Shown here: one piece after another, positions 8,796 through 17,571 of the stretch
How the letters are laid out: the number at the start of each line of letters is the position of its first letter
Position numbering within the stretch: position 1 is the stretch's first letter
NCBI RefSeq assembly: GCF_022788695.1
Contig: NZ_CP085157.1
Span: 62,001-126,000, forward strand
Source of the DNA: Pseudosulfitobacter sp. DSM 107133
GTDB taxonomy: Bacteria > Pseudomonadota > Alphaproteobacteria > Rhodobacterales > Rhodobacteraceae
Direction: 5' to 3'
DNA length: 64,000 bases
Notes under the pieces: model-generated
The model's input: the letters and a program-made list of their open reading frames with translations, nothing else
Told to the model about the DNA's origin: nothing
Database searches by the model: none
Made by a program: the position numbers and the translations under genes

Positions 8796-10403
8796 TCACA
8801 GCCGGAATATCCCGTAATGCGGATCGTCGATCGGCGCGTTCAGCGCAGCCGAGATCGACATGCCGAGCGCGTTGCGCGTGTCCGCCGGGTCGAGAATGCC
8901 GTCATCCCACAATTCCGAGGTCGAGGTATAGGCCTCGACATCGCGCCGGAACTTCTCCAGCACCGGGTCACGGATCGCGGCGATTTCCACTTCGGTCAGT
9001 TGCTTGCCTTCGCGTTCAAGCTGCCGGATCTTGACGTCGGCCATGGTGTTGGCGGCCTGATCCGCCCCCATTACGCCGATTTCCGCCTGCGGCCACATGA
9101 ACAGCGTGCGCGCATCCCAGGCCCGCCCGCACATGCCGTAATTGCCGGCCCCGTAGGACGCATTGGCAATCACGGTGAACTTGGGCACGACCGAGCCGCC
9201 CTGCGCCATCAGCATCTTGGCGCCGTCCTTGGCGATGCCGCGTTCCTCGTATTCGCGGCCGACCATGTAGCCGGTGATGTTCTGAAAAAAGACCAGTGGC
9301 GTACGGTTCTGGTTGCATAGCTGCATGAAATGCGCCGCTTTAAGCGAGCTGTCGTTGAACAGCACCCCGTTGTTGGCGAGGATGCCCACTTTGTAGCCCC
9401 AGATGTGGGCAAAACCGCAAATCATCGTGGTTCCGTAATCCGGCTGGTATTCGTGAAACCGCGAACCGTCCACGATTCGGGCAAGAACCTCGCGCATGTC
9501 GAACTGGGTCTTCCGGTCCTTGGGGATGATCCCGTAAAGTTCCTTGGGATCGTAATAGGGCTCCTCATGCGCCGCCGTTTCGATGATGGTTTTTGGCATA
9601 CGCTTCCACTGACTGACAATCTCGCGCGCCAGTGCAAAGGCGTGCTGTTCTGTGGCGGCGCGATAATCTCCCGTCCCCGAGACAGAGGTGTGCATCACCG
9701 CGCCGCCAAGTTCCTGCACGCCGACCTCTTCGCCGGTGGCCGCCTTGACCAGTGGCGGACCGCCCAGAAAGATCGCCCCGGTGCCCTCGATGATGATGTT
9801 GTAATCGCTCAGCGTCGGCACATAGGCGCCGCCCGCGGTGCAATGCCCGCCAACGATGGCAATCTGCGGGATATTGGCCTGGCTCAGCTTGACCTGGTTG
9901 CGAAACACCCGCCCGCCCAGATAGCGGTCGGGAAACACGCCGTGTTGCAGCGGCAGGAAGCCCCCGGCGCTATCGCAGATATGGACGACCGGCAAATGGT
10001 TCTCAAGCGCGACATCCAGAAGCCGCACGATCTTTTTGACGGTATGCGGATACCAGGCACCACCCTTGACGCTCGCATCGTTGGCGTGGATGGCCACCTC
10101 GCGGCCCTGCACGATGCCGATGCCCGTCACCACGGCGGCACCGGGCACGGCGCCATCATATTCGCGGCAGGCGGCCAGCGTCGAGAATTCAAGAAACGGC
10201 GTGCCCGGATCGAGCAGCAGCTTCAACCGCTCGCGCACGCCCAGTTTGTTCTGGCGTGCCAAGCGGTCGATGTCCCGTTGGGGCCGCTCGAAACGCGCCG
10301 CGTGCTGGCGAGCGTGAAACTCCTTCAGCCGTTCGGACATGGCGGCAAAATTGGCCTTGTAGTCGGCGGCATTGGTGTCGATGTGGCTTTCGATCCGGCG
10401 CAT
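8796..10403 (-). CDS. Acyl-CoA carboxylase, beta subunit, geranyl-CoA carboxylase (AtuC)-like
   Basis: 535 aa carboxyltransferase. N half with GGAWYPHTVKK and SAGGFLPLQHGVFPDR, C half with GILANNGVLFNDSSLKAAHF and YGAGNYGMCGRAW. The neighbouring AtuA-like gene and hydratase resemble the Pseudomonas acyclic-terpene (atu) cluster, where AtuC is the geranyl-CoA carboxylase beta subunit of similar length. ATG 10403 is preferred because GGAGGA lies 6 bp upstream; a GTG at 10409 (GTGA overlap with the BCCP gene) is the alternative. Last gene of the operon that starts at 14996. Substrate assignment (geranyl- versus another 3-methyl-enoyl-CoA) is inference from context. Confidence 0.9.
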   Translation of the reverse strand: MRRIESHIDTNAADYKANFAAMSERLKEFHARQHAARFERPQRDIDRLARQNKLGVRERLKLLLDPGTPFLEFSTLAACREYDGAVPGAAVVTGIGIVQGREVAIHANDASVKGGAWYPHTVKKIVRLLDVALENHLPVVHICDSAGGFLPLQHGVFPDRYLGGRVFRNQVKLSQANIPQIAIVGGHCTAGGAYVPTLSDYNIIIEGTGAIFLGGPPLVKAATGEEVGVQELGGAVMHTSVSGTGDYRAATEQHAFALAREIVSQWKRMPKTIIETAAHEEPYYDPKELYGIIPKDRKTQFDMREVLARIVDGSRFHEYQPDYGTTMICGFAHIWGYKVGILANNGVLFNDSSLKAAHFMQLCNQNRTPLVFFQNITGYMVGREYEERGIAKDGAKMLMAQGGSVVPKFTVIANASYGAGNYGMCGRAWDARTLFMWPQAEIGVMGADQAANTMADVKIRQLEREGKQLTEVEIAAIRDPVLEKFRRDVEAYTSTSELWDDGILDPADTRNALGMSISAALNAPIDDPHYGIFRL

Positions 10404-10405
10404 TG

Positions 10406-10909
10406 TCACTCCTCCTGCGGGGTCAGCTGGGCAAGGACGGCCTTTAGGCCGAAACTGTCACCCGCGGTAAAAGGCATTTCGGCAACCACACCGTCGCGCG
10501 GCGCGGTCAGGGTGGTTTCAAGCTTCATGCTTTCGATGACCAGAAGCGGCTGGCCTTCTGTAACGGTGTCTCCGGGCTTAACCGCCACCGAAACGACGAC
10601 CCCCGGCATCGGCGCCAACAGTCGATCACCCCCTGCAGCGCCCTGCCTGCCGGCAAGCCGGTCGTCGGGATCGACCCTCCCAACCTCGAAGGTGCGCCCG
10701 TTCAAATGTATGAAGGTAGATTCCGACCCGACCGCCAGCCGCAACTCATGCGCCCGCCCCCCGGTCCGCAGCACATGTGCGCCCGGCGCCCCGGTCGGGT
10801 CCAGTTGGCAGGGAACTGCGCCATCTGGCATGTTCAGGACAAAGCGGCTGCCATCATGGGTTAGCCAGCATTCGGCCTCATGGCTGGCGATCATGAATAT
10901 TCTGCGCAT
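10406..10909 (-). CDS. Separate biotin carboxyl carrier subunit of an acyl-CoA carboxylase
   Basis: 167 aa protein with a C-terminal biotinyl domain: ESMKLE places the biotin-accepting Lys near residue 129, preceded by the MPGVVVSVAVKPGD hairpin. The N-terminal ~90 residues correspond to the BT-like middle region of long alpha subunits. So this is the detached C-terminal half of an AtuF-type alpha subunit. ATG 10909 overlaps the biotin-carboxylase stop as TGATG with a GGTGGAG site just upstream; an in-frame start at 10921 lies inside the preceding gene. Expected partner: the 489-aa protein at 10909-12378. Confidence 0.88.
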   Translation of the reverse strand: MRRIFMIASHEAECWLTHDGSRFVLNMPDGAVPCQLDPTGAPGAHVLRTGGRAHELRLAVGSESTFIHLNGRTFEVGRVDPDDRLAGRQGAAGGDRLLAPMPGVVVSVAVKPGDTVTEGQPLLVIESMKLETTLTAPRDGVVAEMPFTAGDSFGLKAVLAQLTPQEE

Positions 10910-12378
10910 CAGTTTCTCCACCCGCCCATCTTGCGGTGCATTTCGGGTATCTGCATCACATCGGTCACCAGACGTTGATCAGACAGGGCCGCCGCCGCCA
11001 TAAGCAGGGTGGATACATCCTCGCCCGGCGCGGTCAGCACATCCGCCTGTTCGGCTAGAAACCCGGTTGAAACATCGCCCGACGCAAAATCGGGATGTGC
11101 AAGGATCGCGTCCAGATAGCCGGTGTTGGTCGTCACCCCGAGGATGACGTAATTCTGCACGGCGTTCCGCGCACGGGCGATGGCCTGTGCGCGATCTGCC
11201 CCATGCACGATCAGTTTGGACAGCATCGGGTCGAAATCGGTCGTGACCTTGCCGCCGTCCCGAATGCCACTGTCCACACGGATACCCTCACCGTGGGGTT
11301 CGTCCAGCAGCAGGATATCCCCGATCGCGGGGCGGAAATCGGCCGTCGCGTCCTCGGCACAGATGCGCAGCTCAATCGAATGGCCGGTCTGCGGAATATC
11401 GGCCTGCGCCGCGCTCAGCCCCTCGCCCGCCGCGATACGCAACTGCTCGGCGACCAGATCGAAGCCCGTGACCATCTCGGTCACCGGATGTTCGACCTGA
11501 AGGCGGGTGTTCATTTCGAGAAAGTAGAAGGCCCCGTCCTGCGCATAGATGAACTCGACGGTTCCGGCACCCCGATAGTTGACGGCGCGCGCAATTCTGG
11601 CGGCGGTTTCGCAGATCTCGTCCCGTTGTTCGGGCGAAAGCGCGGGCGAGGGCGTTTCCTCGATGATCTTCTGGAACCGGCGCTGGATCGAGCATTCGCG
11701 CTCCCAGAAATGGACCACGTTGCCCTGCCCGTCGCCCATCACCTGCACCTCGATATGGCGCGGACGTTCGATATAGCGTTCGACGAAGAGACGACCGTCG
11801 CCGAAATACCGCTCGCCCTCGCGGCGCGCGGTGGCGATCTCGGTCTCCAACGTGCTGTCCTCGCGCACGATGCGCATGCCCTTGCCGCCGCCCCCCGCCG
11901 AAGGCTTGATCAGCAGCGGATAGCCCAGGGTGCGGGCGCGTTCGACAAAACTCGCCGGATCGTCATCCTCGATCGCCGAGGGGGCAACCGGAAAGCCGCG
12001 CGCCTCGACAAAGGCGCGCGCGCGGACCTTGTCGCCCATCAGGTCGATGGTCTCGGAGGTCGGGCCGACAAATGTCACACCGGCCTCTTCCAGCGCCGCG
12101 ACGAAACCGGCATTCTCCGACAGAAAGCCGTAGCCGGGATGCACCGCATCCGCGCCGATCTTTCTTGCGGCCGCAACGATCTGCGGAATATCGAGATAGG
12201 CCGCTACAGGCGTCGGGCCGTCGATCATCACAACCTCATCCGCGATCAGATGGGCCGGCCCATCTTGTTCGGCGACGTGGCGCAACACAGCCGTCGCAAG
12301 GCCGCGGGCCTTGGCGGTGCGCAACACGCGCGCCGCGATTTCACCCCGATTGGCGACCAGGAGTTTTGAAATAGTCAT
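10909..12378 (-). CDS. Acyl-CoA carboxylase, stand-alone biotin carboxylase subunit
   Basis: 489 aa biotin carboxylase ending shortly after the BC domain, without a biotinyl domain. NRGEIAARV at the N-terminus, the ATP-grasp loop SAGGGGKGMR near residue 165, and EMNTRLQVEHPVTE near 290 with the catalytic Arg/Glu. The other two alpha subunits in the window are 668-669 aa fusions, so this one is split. ATGA overlap with the AtuA-like gene upstream and TGATG overlap with the BCCP gene downstream point to tight translational coupling, which would keep the two halves stoichiometric. Confidence 0.9.
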   Translation of the reverse strand: MTISKLLVANRGEIAARVLRTAKARGLATAVLRHVAEQDGPAHLIADEVVMIDGPTPVAAYLDIPQIVAAARKIGADAVHPGYGFLSENAGFVAALEEAGVTFVGPTSETIDLMGDKVRARAFVEARGFPVAPSAIEDDDPASFVERARTLGYPLLIKPSAGGGGKGMRIVREDSTLETEIATARREGERYFGDGRLFVERYIERPRHIEVQVMGDGQGNVVHFWERECSIQRRFQKIIEETPSPALSPEQRDEICETAARIARAVNYRGAGTVEFIYAQDGAFYFLEMNTRLQVEHPVTEMVTGFDLVAEQLRIAAGEGLSAAQADIPQTGHSIELRICAEDATADFRPAIGDILLLDEPHGEGIRVDSGIRDGGKVTTDFDPMLSKLIVHGADRAQAIARARNAVQNYVILGVTTNTGYLDAILAHPDFASGDVSTGFLAEQADVLTAPGEDVSTLLMAAAALSDQRLVTDVMQIPEMHRKMGGWRN

Positions 12379-14189
12379 GGTATTACCCTCTTGTTCGGGT
12401 CCGGGGTGTTCAGCCCGTCGCGCGCGGCCAGGTCGGCCGGCACGGGAATTTCGATATCCAGCAGCATCTGGGCAAACCCCTTGCCTTGCGGATCGATGCG
12501 GACCGAGGCGATGCCGCCCCCGCCCAGCGATTCGTGCAGCAGGAAATTCAGCGAATGGCTTCCCGGCAGGTCGAACCGCTCGACCTTGCCTTCGCAGACA
12601 TGGGAGAAATAGTCTTTTACCACCTCTTCGCTGAGAGCCGACCGGATAAAAGGCAGGTAGTCTGGCTTGCGCGCCAGGATACCGATATTGGCGATATCCC
12701 CCTTGTCGCCCGACCGTCCCCAGGCCAGATCGACGAGGCGCACCTTGACCGCGTCCGGACCGGGCTCGCGGCTCTCTGCGGGCGGTGCGGCAGGCGGATC
12801 GAGGTGGACTGGCCTGGTGGCCACGGTGACGGGAACATCCTGGCCGTCGACCTCGACTGCGACGGGGGTGTCGGCCTTGTCCTGCAGGAACGAGAACAGG
12901 CGTACCACCGGCTGCACCTTGGGCCGCCCGGCAAAGAACCCGGTCAGCCCCTGCGCAGTCGAGATGGCCATCGGTGCGATCTCGCCGGCGAAGATGTTGA
13001 GCGCGGCGCGGTCGTCGTGCGTCACGCCGATCTTGATCACCACCTCGCGGGTCTGCGCCCGCGCGTTGGCGCCGTAAGCCGCCTCTGCCCCCAGCACTTC
13101 GACGCTGACCTGCCGGAAATCGGACAGGTTTCTTTCACGGAAGATCCGGCGGCAACGGGTAACGATGGCCTCGGCCACGCGCTTGCCCTTGGCCGGCGCG
13201 TTGATGGCCGCCAGGGTCAGGGAGGAAACCGCGCGCCAGCCATCGGCATGGGTCGCCGACACCTTGTAGCTGCCGGTACGCCCGAGACCCTTGCCGCCTT
13301 TGACCAACACCCGATCCGGCCCGACCTGGTCCAGCGTGACCTGCGACCAGTCGCAGATCACGTCGGGCAGCAGGTAGGCGCGCGGATCGCCGATTTCATA
13401 GAGCATCTGTTCACCGACCGAACCCGGCACAACCAGCCCGCCCGTCTCTGGTGTTTTGGTCATGACAAAACTGCCGTCTTCCGACACTTCGACGATGGGC
13501 ATCCCCATGTCGTCCCAGCCCGGTACGTCCTGCCAGTCGGTGAAGTTGCCACCGGTCCCCTGGGGGCCGCACTCGATCAAATGGCCCGCCAACGATCCCT
13601 GGCTGAGCTTGTCCCAATCATCGTCGCCCCAGCCAAATTCATGCATCAGCGGGCCGAGCGCCACTGCGCTGTCTGCACAGCGCCCTGTGATCACGATGTC
13701 GGCTCCGGCATCCAGCGCCGCCGCGATGGGGCGGGCGCCCAGATAGGCGTTCATGCTCCAGATATCGTCTGGAAACGCGACGCCCGAGAACATCTCCGTC
13801 TGACCACCGGCGCGGATATCGTCGGCCCGCGCCGACAAATCATCGCCCAGCACAACACCGATGGACACATCTATCCCGGCCTCGGCGGCGACTTTAGCCA
13901 GCGCATCGCGGCAGCCACGCGGGTTCACACCCCCGGCATTGGCAACGACCTTCATCCCCTTGGCCTTGATTTCCGACAACCAGGGTGCCAGCGCCTTGAC
14001 GAAATCCGGCGCATAACCCGCATCGGGCGACTTGGCGCGGGCTCGCGCCATCAGCGACATCGTCACCTCGGCCAGATAGTCGAACACCAGATAGTCGATC
14101 TCGCCTTTGGAGACCAGCTGACCGATCGCTTCAGGCGTATCGCCCCAGAATCCCGATGCGCATCCGATACGCAGTTTTCGATCCGACAT
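12375..14189 (-). CDS. AtuA-like protein (acyclic terpene utilisation, DUF1446 family)
   Basis: 604 aa protein matching the AtuA/DUF1446 family, about the length of Pseudomonas AtuA. The N-terminal domain (1-450) starts IGCASGFWGDTPEA and contains NAGGVNPRGC and ITGRCADSAVALGP; the C-terminal AtuA-like ferredoxin-fold domain contains AWGRSGDKGDIANIGI near residue 500. AtuA is required for citronellol/geraniol growth in Pseudomonas, but its reaction is not established to my knowledge. It sits between the crotonase and the split carboxylase, overlapping the latter by 4 bp, so a role with the geranyl-type carboxylase is inferred. ATG 14189 has GGAGAGGAG-like sequence just upstream. Confidence 0.9.
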   Translation of the reverse strand: MSDRKLRIGCASGFWGDTPEAIGQLVSKGEIDYLVFDYLAEVTMSLMARARAKSPDAGYAPDFVKALAPWLSEIKAKGMKVVANAGGVNPRGCRDALAKVAAEAGIDVSIGVVLGDDLSARADDIRAGGQTEMFSGVAFPDDIWSMNAYLGARPIAAALDAGADIVITGRCADSAVALGPLMHEFGWGDDDWDKLSQGSLAGHLIECGPQGTGGNFTDWQDVPGWDDMGMPIVEVSEDGSFVMTKTPETGGLVVPGSVGEQMLYEIGDPRAYLLPDVICDWSQVTLDQVGPDRVLVKGGKGLGRTGSYKVSATHADGWRAVSSLTLAAINAPAKGKRVAEAIVTRCRRIFRERNLSDFRQVSVEVLGAEAAYGANARAQTREVVIKIGVTHDDRAALNIFAGEIAPMAISTAQGLTGFFAGRPKVQPVVRLFSFLQDKADTPVAVEVDGQDVPVTVATRPVHLDPPAAPPAESREPGPDAVKVRLVDLAWGRSGDKGDIANIGILARKPDYLPFIRSALSEEVVKDYFSHVCEGKVERFDLPGSHSLNFLLHESLGGGGIASVRIDPQGKGFAQMLLDIEIPVPADLAARDGLNTPDPNKRVIP

Positions 14190-14210
14190 GTGCTTCTCCT
14201 CTCCGCTTGA

Positions 14211-14996
14211 TCAGCGGCCTGTCCATTCAGGTTTGCGTTTCGCAATGAAGGCGGCAAAGCCCTCGCGCGCATCTTCTGTCTGCGCAACTCGTGGCAACAG
14301 GGTTTCGGCAAAGCGCATCTGCTGCGCATAGGTCATGTCTTCCATCGCGTGGCAGGCGTATTTTCCCAGCCGGATCGCGGTAGGCGACTGCGCGGCAATC
14401 TGCGCGACCAACTCCGCAACCTTGTCATCCAGCCCGGCAGTATCTGTCACATGGTTGACCAGATCATAGCGCAAGGACTCCTCGGCGGTCAGAGGAACGC
14501 CGGTGATGAACATCTCCATCAATCTGCGCCGGGGCAACATGCGGATCATTGGCGGAACGATAGTCATCGGAAACAGACCCACCTTCACTTCAGGCGTTCC
14601 GATTCGGGCATGATCGACCATCACGGCCAGATCGCAGGCACAGATGATGCCCGCGCCCGCGCCCATGGCCACACCGTTGATGCGCGCGATGGTTGGCTTT
14701 CGGCAGGCTTGTATGGTTTCGAACAATTGCCCGGCGAAATGGTCCGGATAGGCCGGGTCCTGAACAAATGGGCCACCTTCGGCACCCGCCTTGATGTCGC
14801 CGCCAGCGCAGAAGGCACGCTCGCCCTCGCCGGTCAGGACGATCACCCGGCATTCCGCGTCGGCCTCGGCCGCCAGAATTGCGGCAATCAGACCCTCTGC
14901 CACTTCGCGGTTCAGGGCATTTCGACTGTCAGGGCGGCAGATCGTGATGCGCACCTCATACCCCCGCGACTGCGAACGAACGACATTCTCCACCAT
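14211..14996 (-). CDS. Enoyl-CoA hydratase-like protein (AtuE position)
   Basis: 261 aa crotonase. Oxyanion-hole regions ERAFCAGGDIKAG and GVAMGAGAGIICACDLA; the usual first catalytic Glu (GGxCE) is absent (GAGAG), while PEVKVGLFP keeps the second. In atu clusters the hydratase AtuE acts on isohexenyl-glutaconyl-CoA, the product of geranyl-CoA carboxylation; this gene leads an operon with AtuA-like and carboxylase genes, so a similar role is likely. ATG 14996 is preferred, with GGGGGAT upstream; a TTG at 15002 is possible. The promoter region shared with the plus-strand ACAD operon holds a palindrome. Confidence 0.85.
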   Translation of the reverse strand: MVENVVRSQSRGYEVRITICRPDSRNALNREVAEGLIAAILAAEADAECRVIVLTGEGERAFCAGGDIKAGAEGGPFVQDPAYPDHFAGQLFETIQACRKPTIARINGVAMGAGAGIICACDLAVMVDHARIGTPEVKVGLFPMTIVPPMIRMLPRRRLMEMFITGVPLTAEESLRYDLVNHVTDTAGLDDKVAELVAQIAAQSPTAIRLGKYACHAMEDMTYAQQMRFAETLLPRVAQTEDAREGFAAFIAKRKPEWTGR

Positions 14997-15060
14997 TTCC
15001 AAGATATCCCCCGTTTTCTGGCCGAACTTGCCTGCAACGTCAGGTCGCGAAAAGCTTGCC

Positions 15061-15089
15061 TTGAACTATTTTCTAACATGTGTTTGATT
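15061..15089 (+). promoter_or_regulatory. Promoter with TetR operator copy 3 (CTAAC-ATGT-GTTTG at 15073-15086)
   Basis: TTGAAC at 15061-15066 and TTGATT at 15084-15089 are separated by 17 bp, as in a sigma-70 promoter, and the palindrome fills the spacer. It points toward the ACAD at 15133, 44 bp downstream of the -10. The same 29-bp layout recurs at 30021-30049. The crotonase/AtuA/carboxylase operon starts 65 bp away on the other strand, so one repressor could control both directions. Confidence 0.75.
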
Positions 15090-15132
15090 TTGGTCAACGC
15101 TGTAGATGACATTTTGTTCGGGAGGAAAAAGT

Positions 15133-16347
15133 ATGACCAGTCAGAATGAACTTGCCATGGCTGATCTGGCGGCCATCAGGGCGAATTATTCGCTGACCGA
15201 TGAGCAGCGCCAGATCGTTGATCATGTTGATCGGGTGTCGCGCGAGGTGCTTCACCCGCTACAGGCACGCATGGACCAAGAGGATTGGTGGCCTGACGAT
15301 CTTTTCAAGCAGATGGGCGAACTTGGTCTTCTGGGGATCACGGCCCCGGAGGCTTTGGGCGGATCGGGCCAGAACGAGTTTACCCAGGCGTTGGTGTCTG
15401 AGGTGATTTCGAAGTGGAACCCCGCCGTCGGCCTGTCGCATGGTGCACATGACAACCTGTGCCTGAACAACCTGCTGCGCAACGGCTCCGAAGCGCAGGT
15501 GAAAAAATATGTGCCGGGGTTGTGTTCGGGCGATCTGGTCGGCGGGCTCGGGCTGACCGAGCCCGGCGCGGGATCCGATGCGCTTGGCTCCATGGCCACC
15601 ACCGCCCGGCGCGACGGCGACGACTATGTCATCAACGGCTCGAAGATCTACATCACCAACGGTCCCATTGCCGATGTGATCCTGCTCTATGCCAAGACCG
15701 ACAAATCCAAAGGCGCCAAGGGCATTTCGGCCTTCATCATCGAAACCGACAATCCCGGGTTCAAGGTGGCGCAGAAACTAGACAAGATGGGTTTTCGCGG
15801 CTCACCTACGGGCGAGCTGGTGTTCGAGGATTGCCGCGTTCCGGCATCAGCCATGTTGGGGGTCGAAAACTCTGGCGTTGCAGTGGTGATGAGCGGGCTT
15901 GATCTGGAACGCGCGATGGTCGCTTCGGTCTGCGTCGGCATGGCCGAACGTGCGCTTGAACTGGGTCTGGAATACGCGAAGATGCGCGAACAATTCGGCA
16001 AGCCGATCGCCAGCTTCCAGATGATGCAGTCGAAACTGGCCGAGATCTACACCGAGGTCGAAACCGCTCGCGCCTTCAGTTATCGTGCCCTGGCGGCCTG
16101 TGTCGGCTTGCCGAAGGGTGCTGGGGGTCGCGGCGAGATCCACAAGCTGACCGCGGCCGCCTGCCTTTACGCAGGCGAGGCCTTTAACAAGGCCGTCACC
16201 GAAGCCTGCCACATCCACGGCGGCTCGGGCTACATGCAGGACACCGAGATTAACCGGCTGTTCCGCGCCAACAAGTTGCTGGAGATCGGCGCGGGCACCA
16301 GCGAAGTGCGCAAGATCATCATCGCCGAAGAACTTTTGCGCGCCTGA
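15133..16347 (+). CDS. Acyl-CoA dehydrogenase, isovaleryl-/citronellyl-CoA type (tandem copy A)
   Basis: 404 aa ACAD. LGLTEPGAGSDALGSM and YVINGSKIYITNG bind FAD/substrate. Catalytic base: the Glu in SGLDLERAM near residue 250, the isovaleryl-CoA dehydrogenase position, while the C-terminal loop reads IGAGTSEV where straight-chain enzymes have YEGT. This suggests a beta-methyl-branched acyl-CoA. ATG 15133 follows GGGAGGAAAAAGT; the frame extends upstream to 15106 without a better site. Followed after 13 bp by a close paralogue. Confidence 0.93.
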   Translation: MTSQNELAMADLAAIRANYSLTDEQRQIVDHVDRVSREVLHPLQARMDQEDWWPDDLFKQMGELGLLGITAPEALGGSGQNEFTQALVSEVISKWNPAVGLSHGAHDNLCLNNLLRNGSEAQVKKYVPGLCSGDLVGGLGLTEPGAGSDALGSMATTARRDGDDYVINGSKIYITNGPIADVILLYAKTDKSKGAKGISAFIIETDNPGFKVAQKLDKMGFRGSPTGELVFEDCRVPASAMLGVENSGVAVVMSGLDLERAMVASVCVGMAERALELGLEYAKMREQFGKPIASFQMMQSKLAEIYTEVETARAFSYRALAACVGLPKGAGGRGEIHKLTAAACLYAGEAFNKAVTEACHIHGGSGYMQDTEINRLFRANKLLEIGAGTSEVRKIIIAEELLRA

Positions 16348-16360
16348 GGGGGACGAGACC

Positions 16361-17560
16361 ATGAACAAGCAACTGCGCAACGACATCAATCTGCCAACAC
16401 ATTTCATGACGGACGAACAGCAGGCATTGGCCGATCAGGCCGGAAAGTTCTTCTTTTCCGAGTTCCACCACCTGAACGCGGAAATGGACGACACCGACGA
16501 CCTGCCGCCTTCGGTCTTTCCCAAGCTGGGAGAGATGGGCTATCTCGGCCTCAACGTACCGCCGGAATTCGGCGGCGCGGGGCTCGACTTCACCTCGGCC
16601 TGCATCATCACCGAACAGCTGTCGCGCGCCTCGGCGGCCATCGGGTTGACCCATGTCGCGCATGACAACCTGTGCGTCAACAACATCTACCGAAACGCCA
16701 ATGACGATCTGCGCCGCAAGTATCTGCCCGGCCTGTGCAACGGCACGCTGGTGGGCGCGCTTGGCCTGACCGAACCGGGCGCCGGGTCGGATGCGCTCGG
16801 CTCGATGCGGACCACGGCGAAGAAGGATGGCGATGACTATATCCTGAATGGCACCAAGATATATATCACCAACGGGCCGATTGCCGACTTGGTGCTGGTC
16901 TATGCCAAGACCTCGCCCGAAAAGGGCGCCAAGGGCATTTCCGCCTTCATCGTCGAAACTGACACGCCCGGCTTCAAGGTGGCGCAGAAGCTCAACAAGA
17001 TGGGTTTTCGCGGCTCGCCCACGGGTGAGCTGGTGTTCGAGGATTGCCGGGTGCCCGCGAAGAACATGGTCGGCAAGCTGGACGGCGGCGTTGCGGTGAC
17101 AATGTCGGGGCTGGATCTGGAGCGCGCCATCGTCTGCTTCAATGCCCTGGGGATTGCGCAGCGGGCGCTGGATATTTCCATCGATTACGCCAAGACGCGC
17201 CAGCAGTTCGGCAAACCGATCGCCAGTTTCCAGATGGTGCAGGCGATGCTGGCCGACATGTATACCCAGATCGAGGCGGCGCGCAGCCTGTCGCTGAAGA
17301 CGGCCGCCATGTGTGAGGGGCTGGAAGAGGGCGAAGGCGGGCGCGGCGAAATTCACAAGCTGACCGCTGCGGCGATCTTCAAGACCGCCGCGGCGACGTC
17401 CTTCGTGCTGGACAAGGCGGTGCAGATCCACGGGGGGTCGGGCTACATGCGTGATACCGAAGTGAACCGCCTCTACCGCACCGGACGTGTGCTGGAGGTC
17501 GGCGCGGGCACCCAGGAGGTGCGCAAGCTGATCATCGCCGGCGAACTGCTTAAAAACTGA
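16361..17560 (+). CDS. Acyl-CoA dehydrogenase, isovaleryl-/citronellyl-CoA type (tandem copy B)
   Basis: 399 aa ACAD closely similar to copy A. Both carry KGAKGISAFI, MGFRGSPTGELVFEDCRVPA and SGLDLER with the putative catalytic Glu, and both end near GAGTxEVRK. Differences concentrate in the N-terminal helical domain, which shapes the acyl pocket, so the two may take different chain lengths or stereoisomers. Start ATG 16361 has GGGGGACGAG upstream. Same operon as 15133-20117. Confidence 0.93.
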   Translation: MNKQLRNDINLPTHFMTDEQQALADQAGKFFFSEFHHLNAEMDDTDDLPPSVFPKLGEMGYLGLNVPPEFGGAGLDFTSACIITEQLSRASAAIGLTHVAHDNLCVNNIYRNANDDLRRKYLPGLCNGTLVGALGLTEPGAGSDALGSMRTTAKKDGDDYILNGTKIYITNGPIADLVLVYAKTSPEKGAKGISAFIVETDTPGFKVAQKLNKMGFRGSPTGELVFEDCRVPAKNMVGKLDGGVAVTMSGLDLERAIVCFNALGIAQRALDISIDYAKTRQQFGKPIASFQMVQAMLADMYTQIEAARSLSLKTAAMCEGLEEGEGGRGEIHKLTAAAIFKTAAATSFVLDKAVQIHGGSGYMRDTEVNRLYRTGRVLEVGAGTQEVRKLIIAGELLKN

Positions 17561-17571
17561 GGGGGCAGAAC

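Noticed and set aside
9330..11003. 557-aa plus-strand open frame
   Set aside because: Antisense to the carboxyltransferase and BCCP genes, whose motifs are unmistakable.
12486..14210. 574-aa plus-strand open frame
   Set aside because: Exactly antisense to the AtuA-like gene; shadow of its codon structure.
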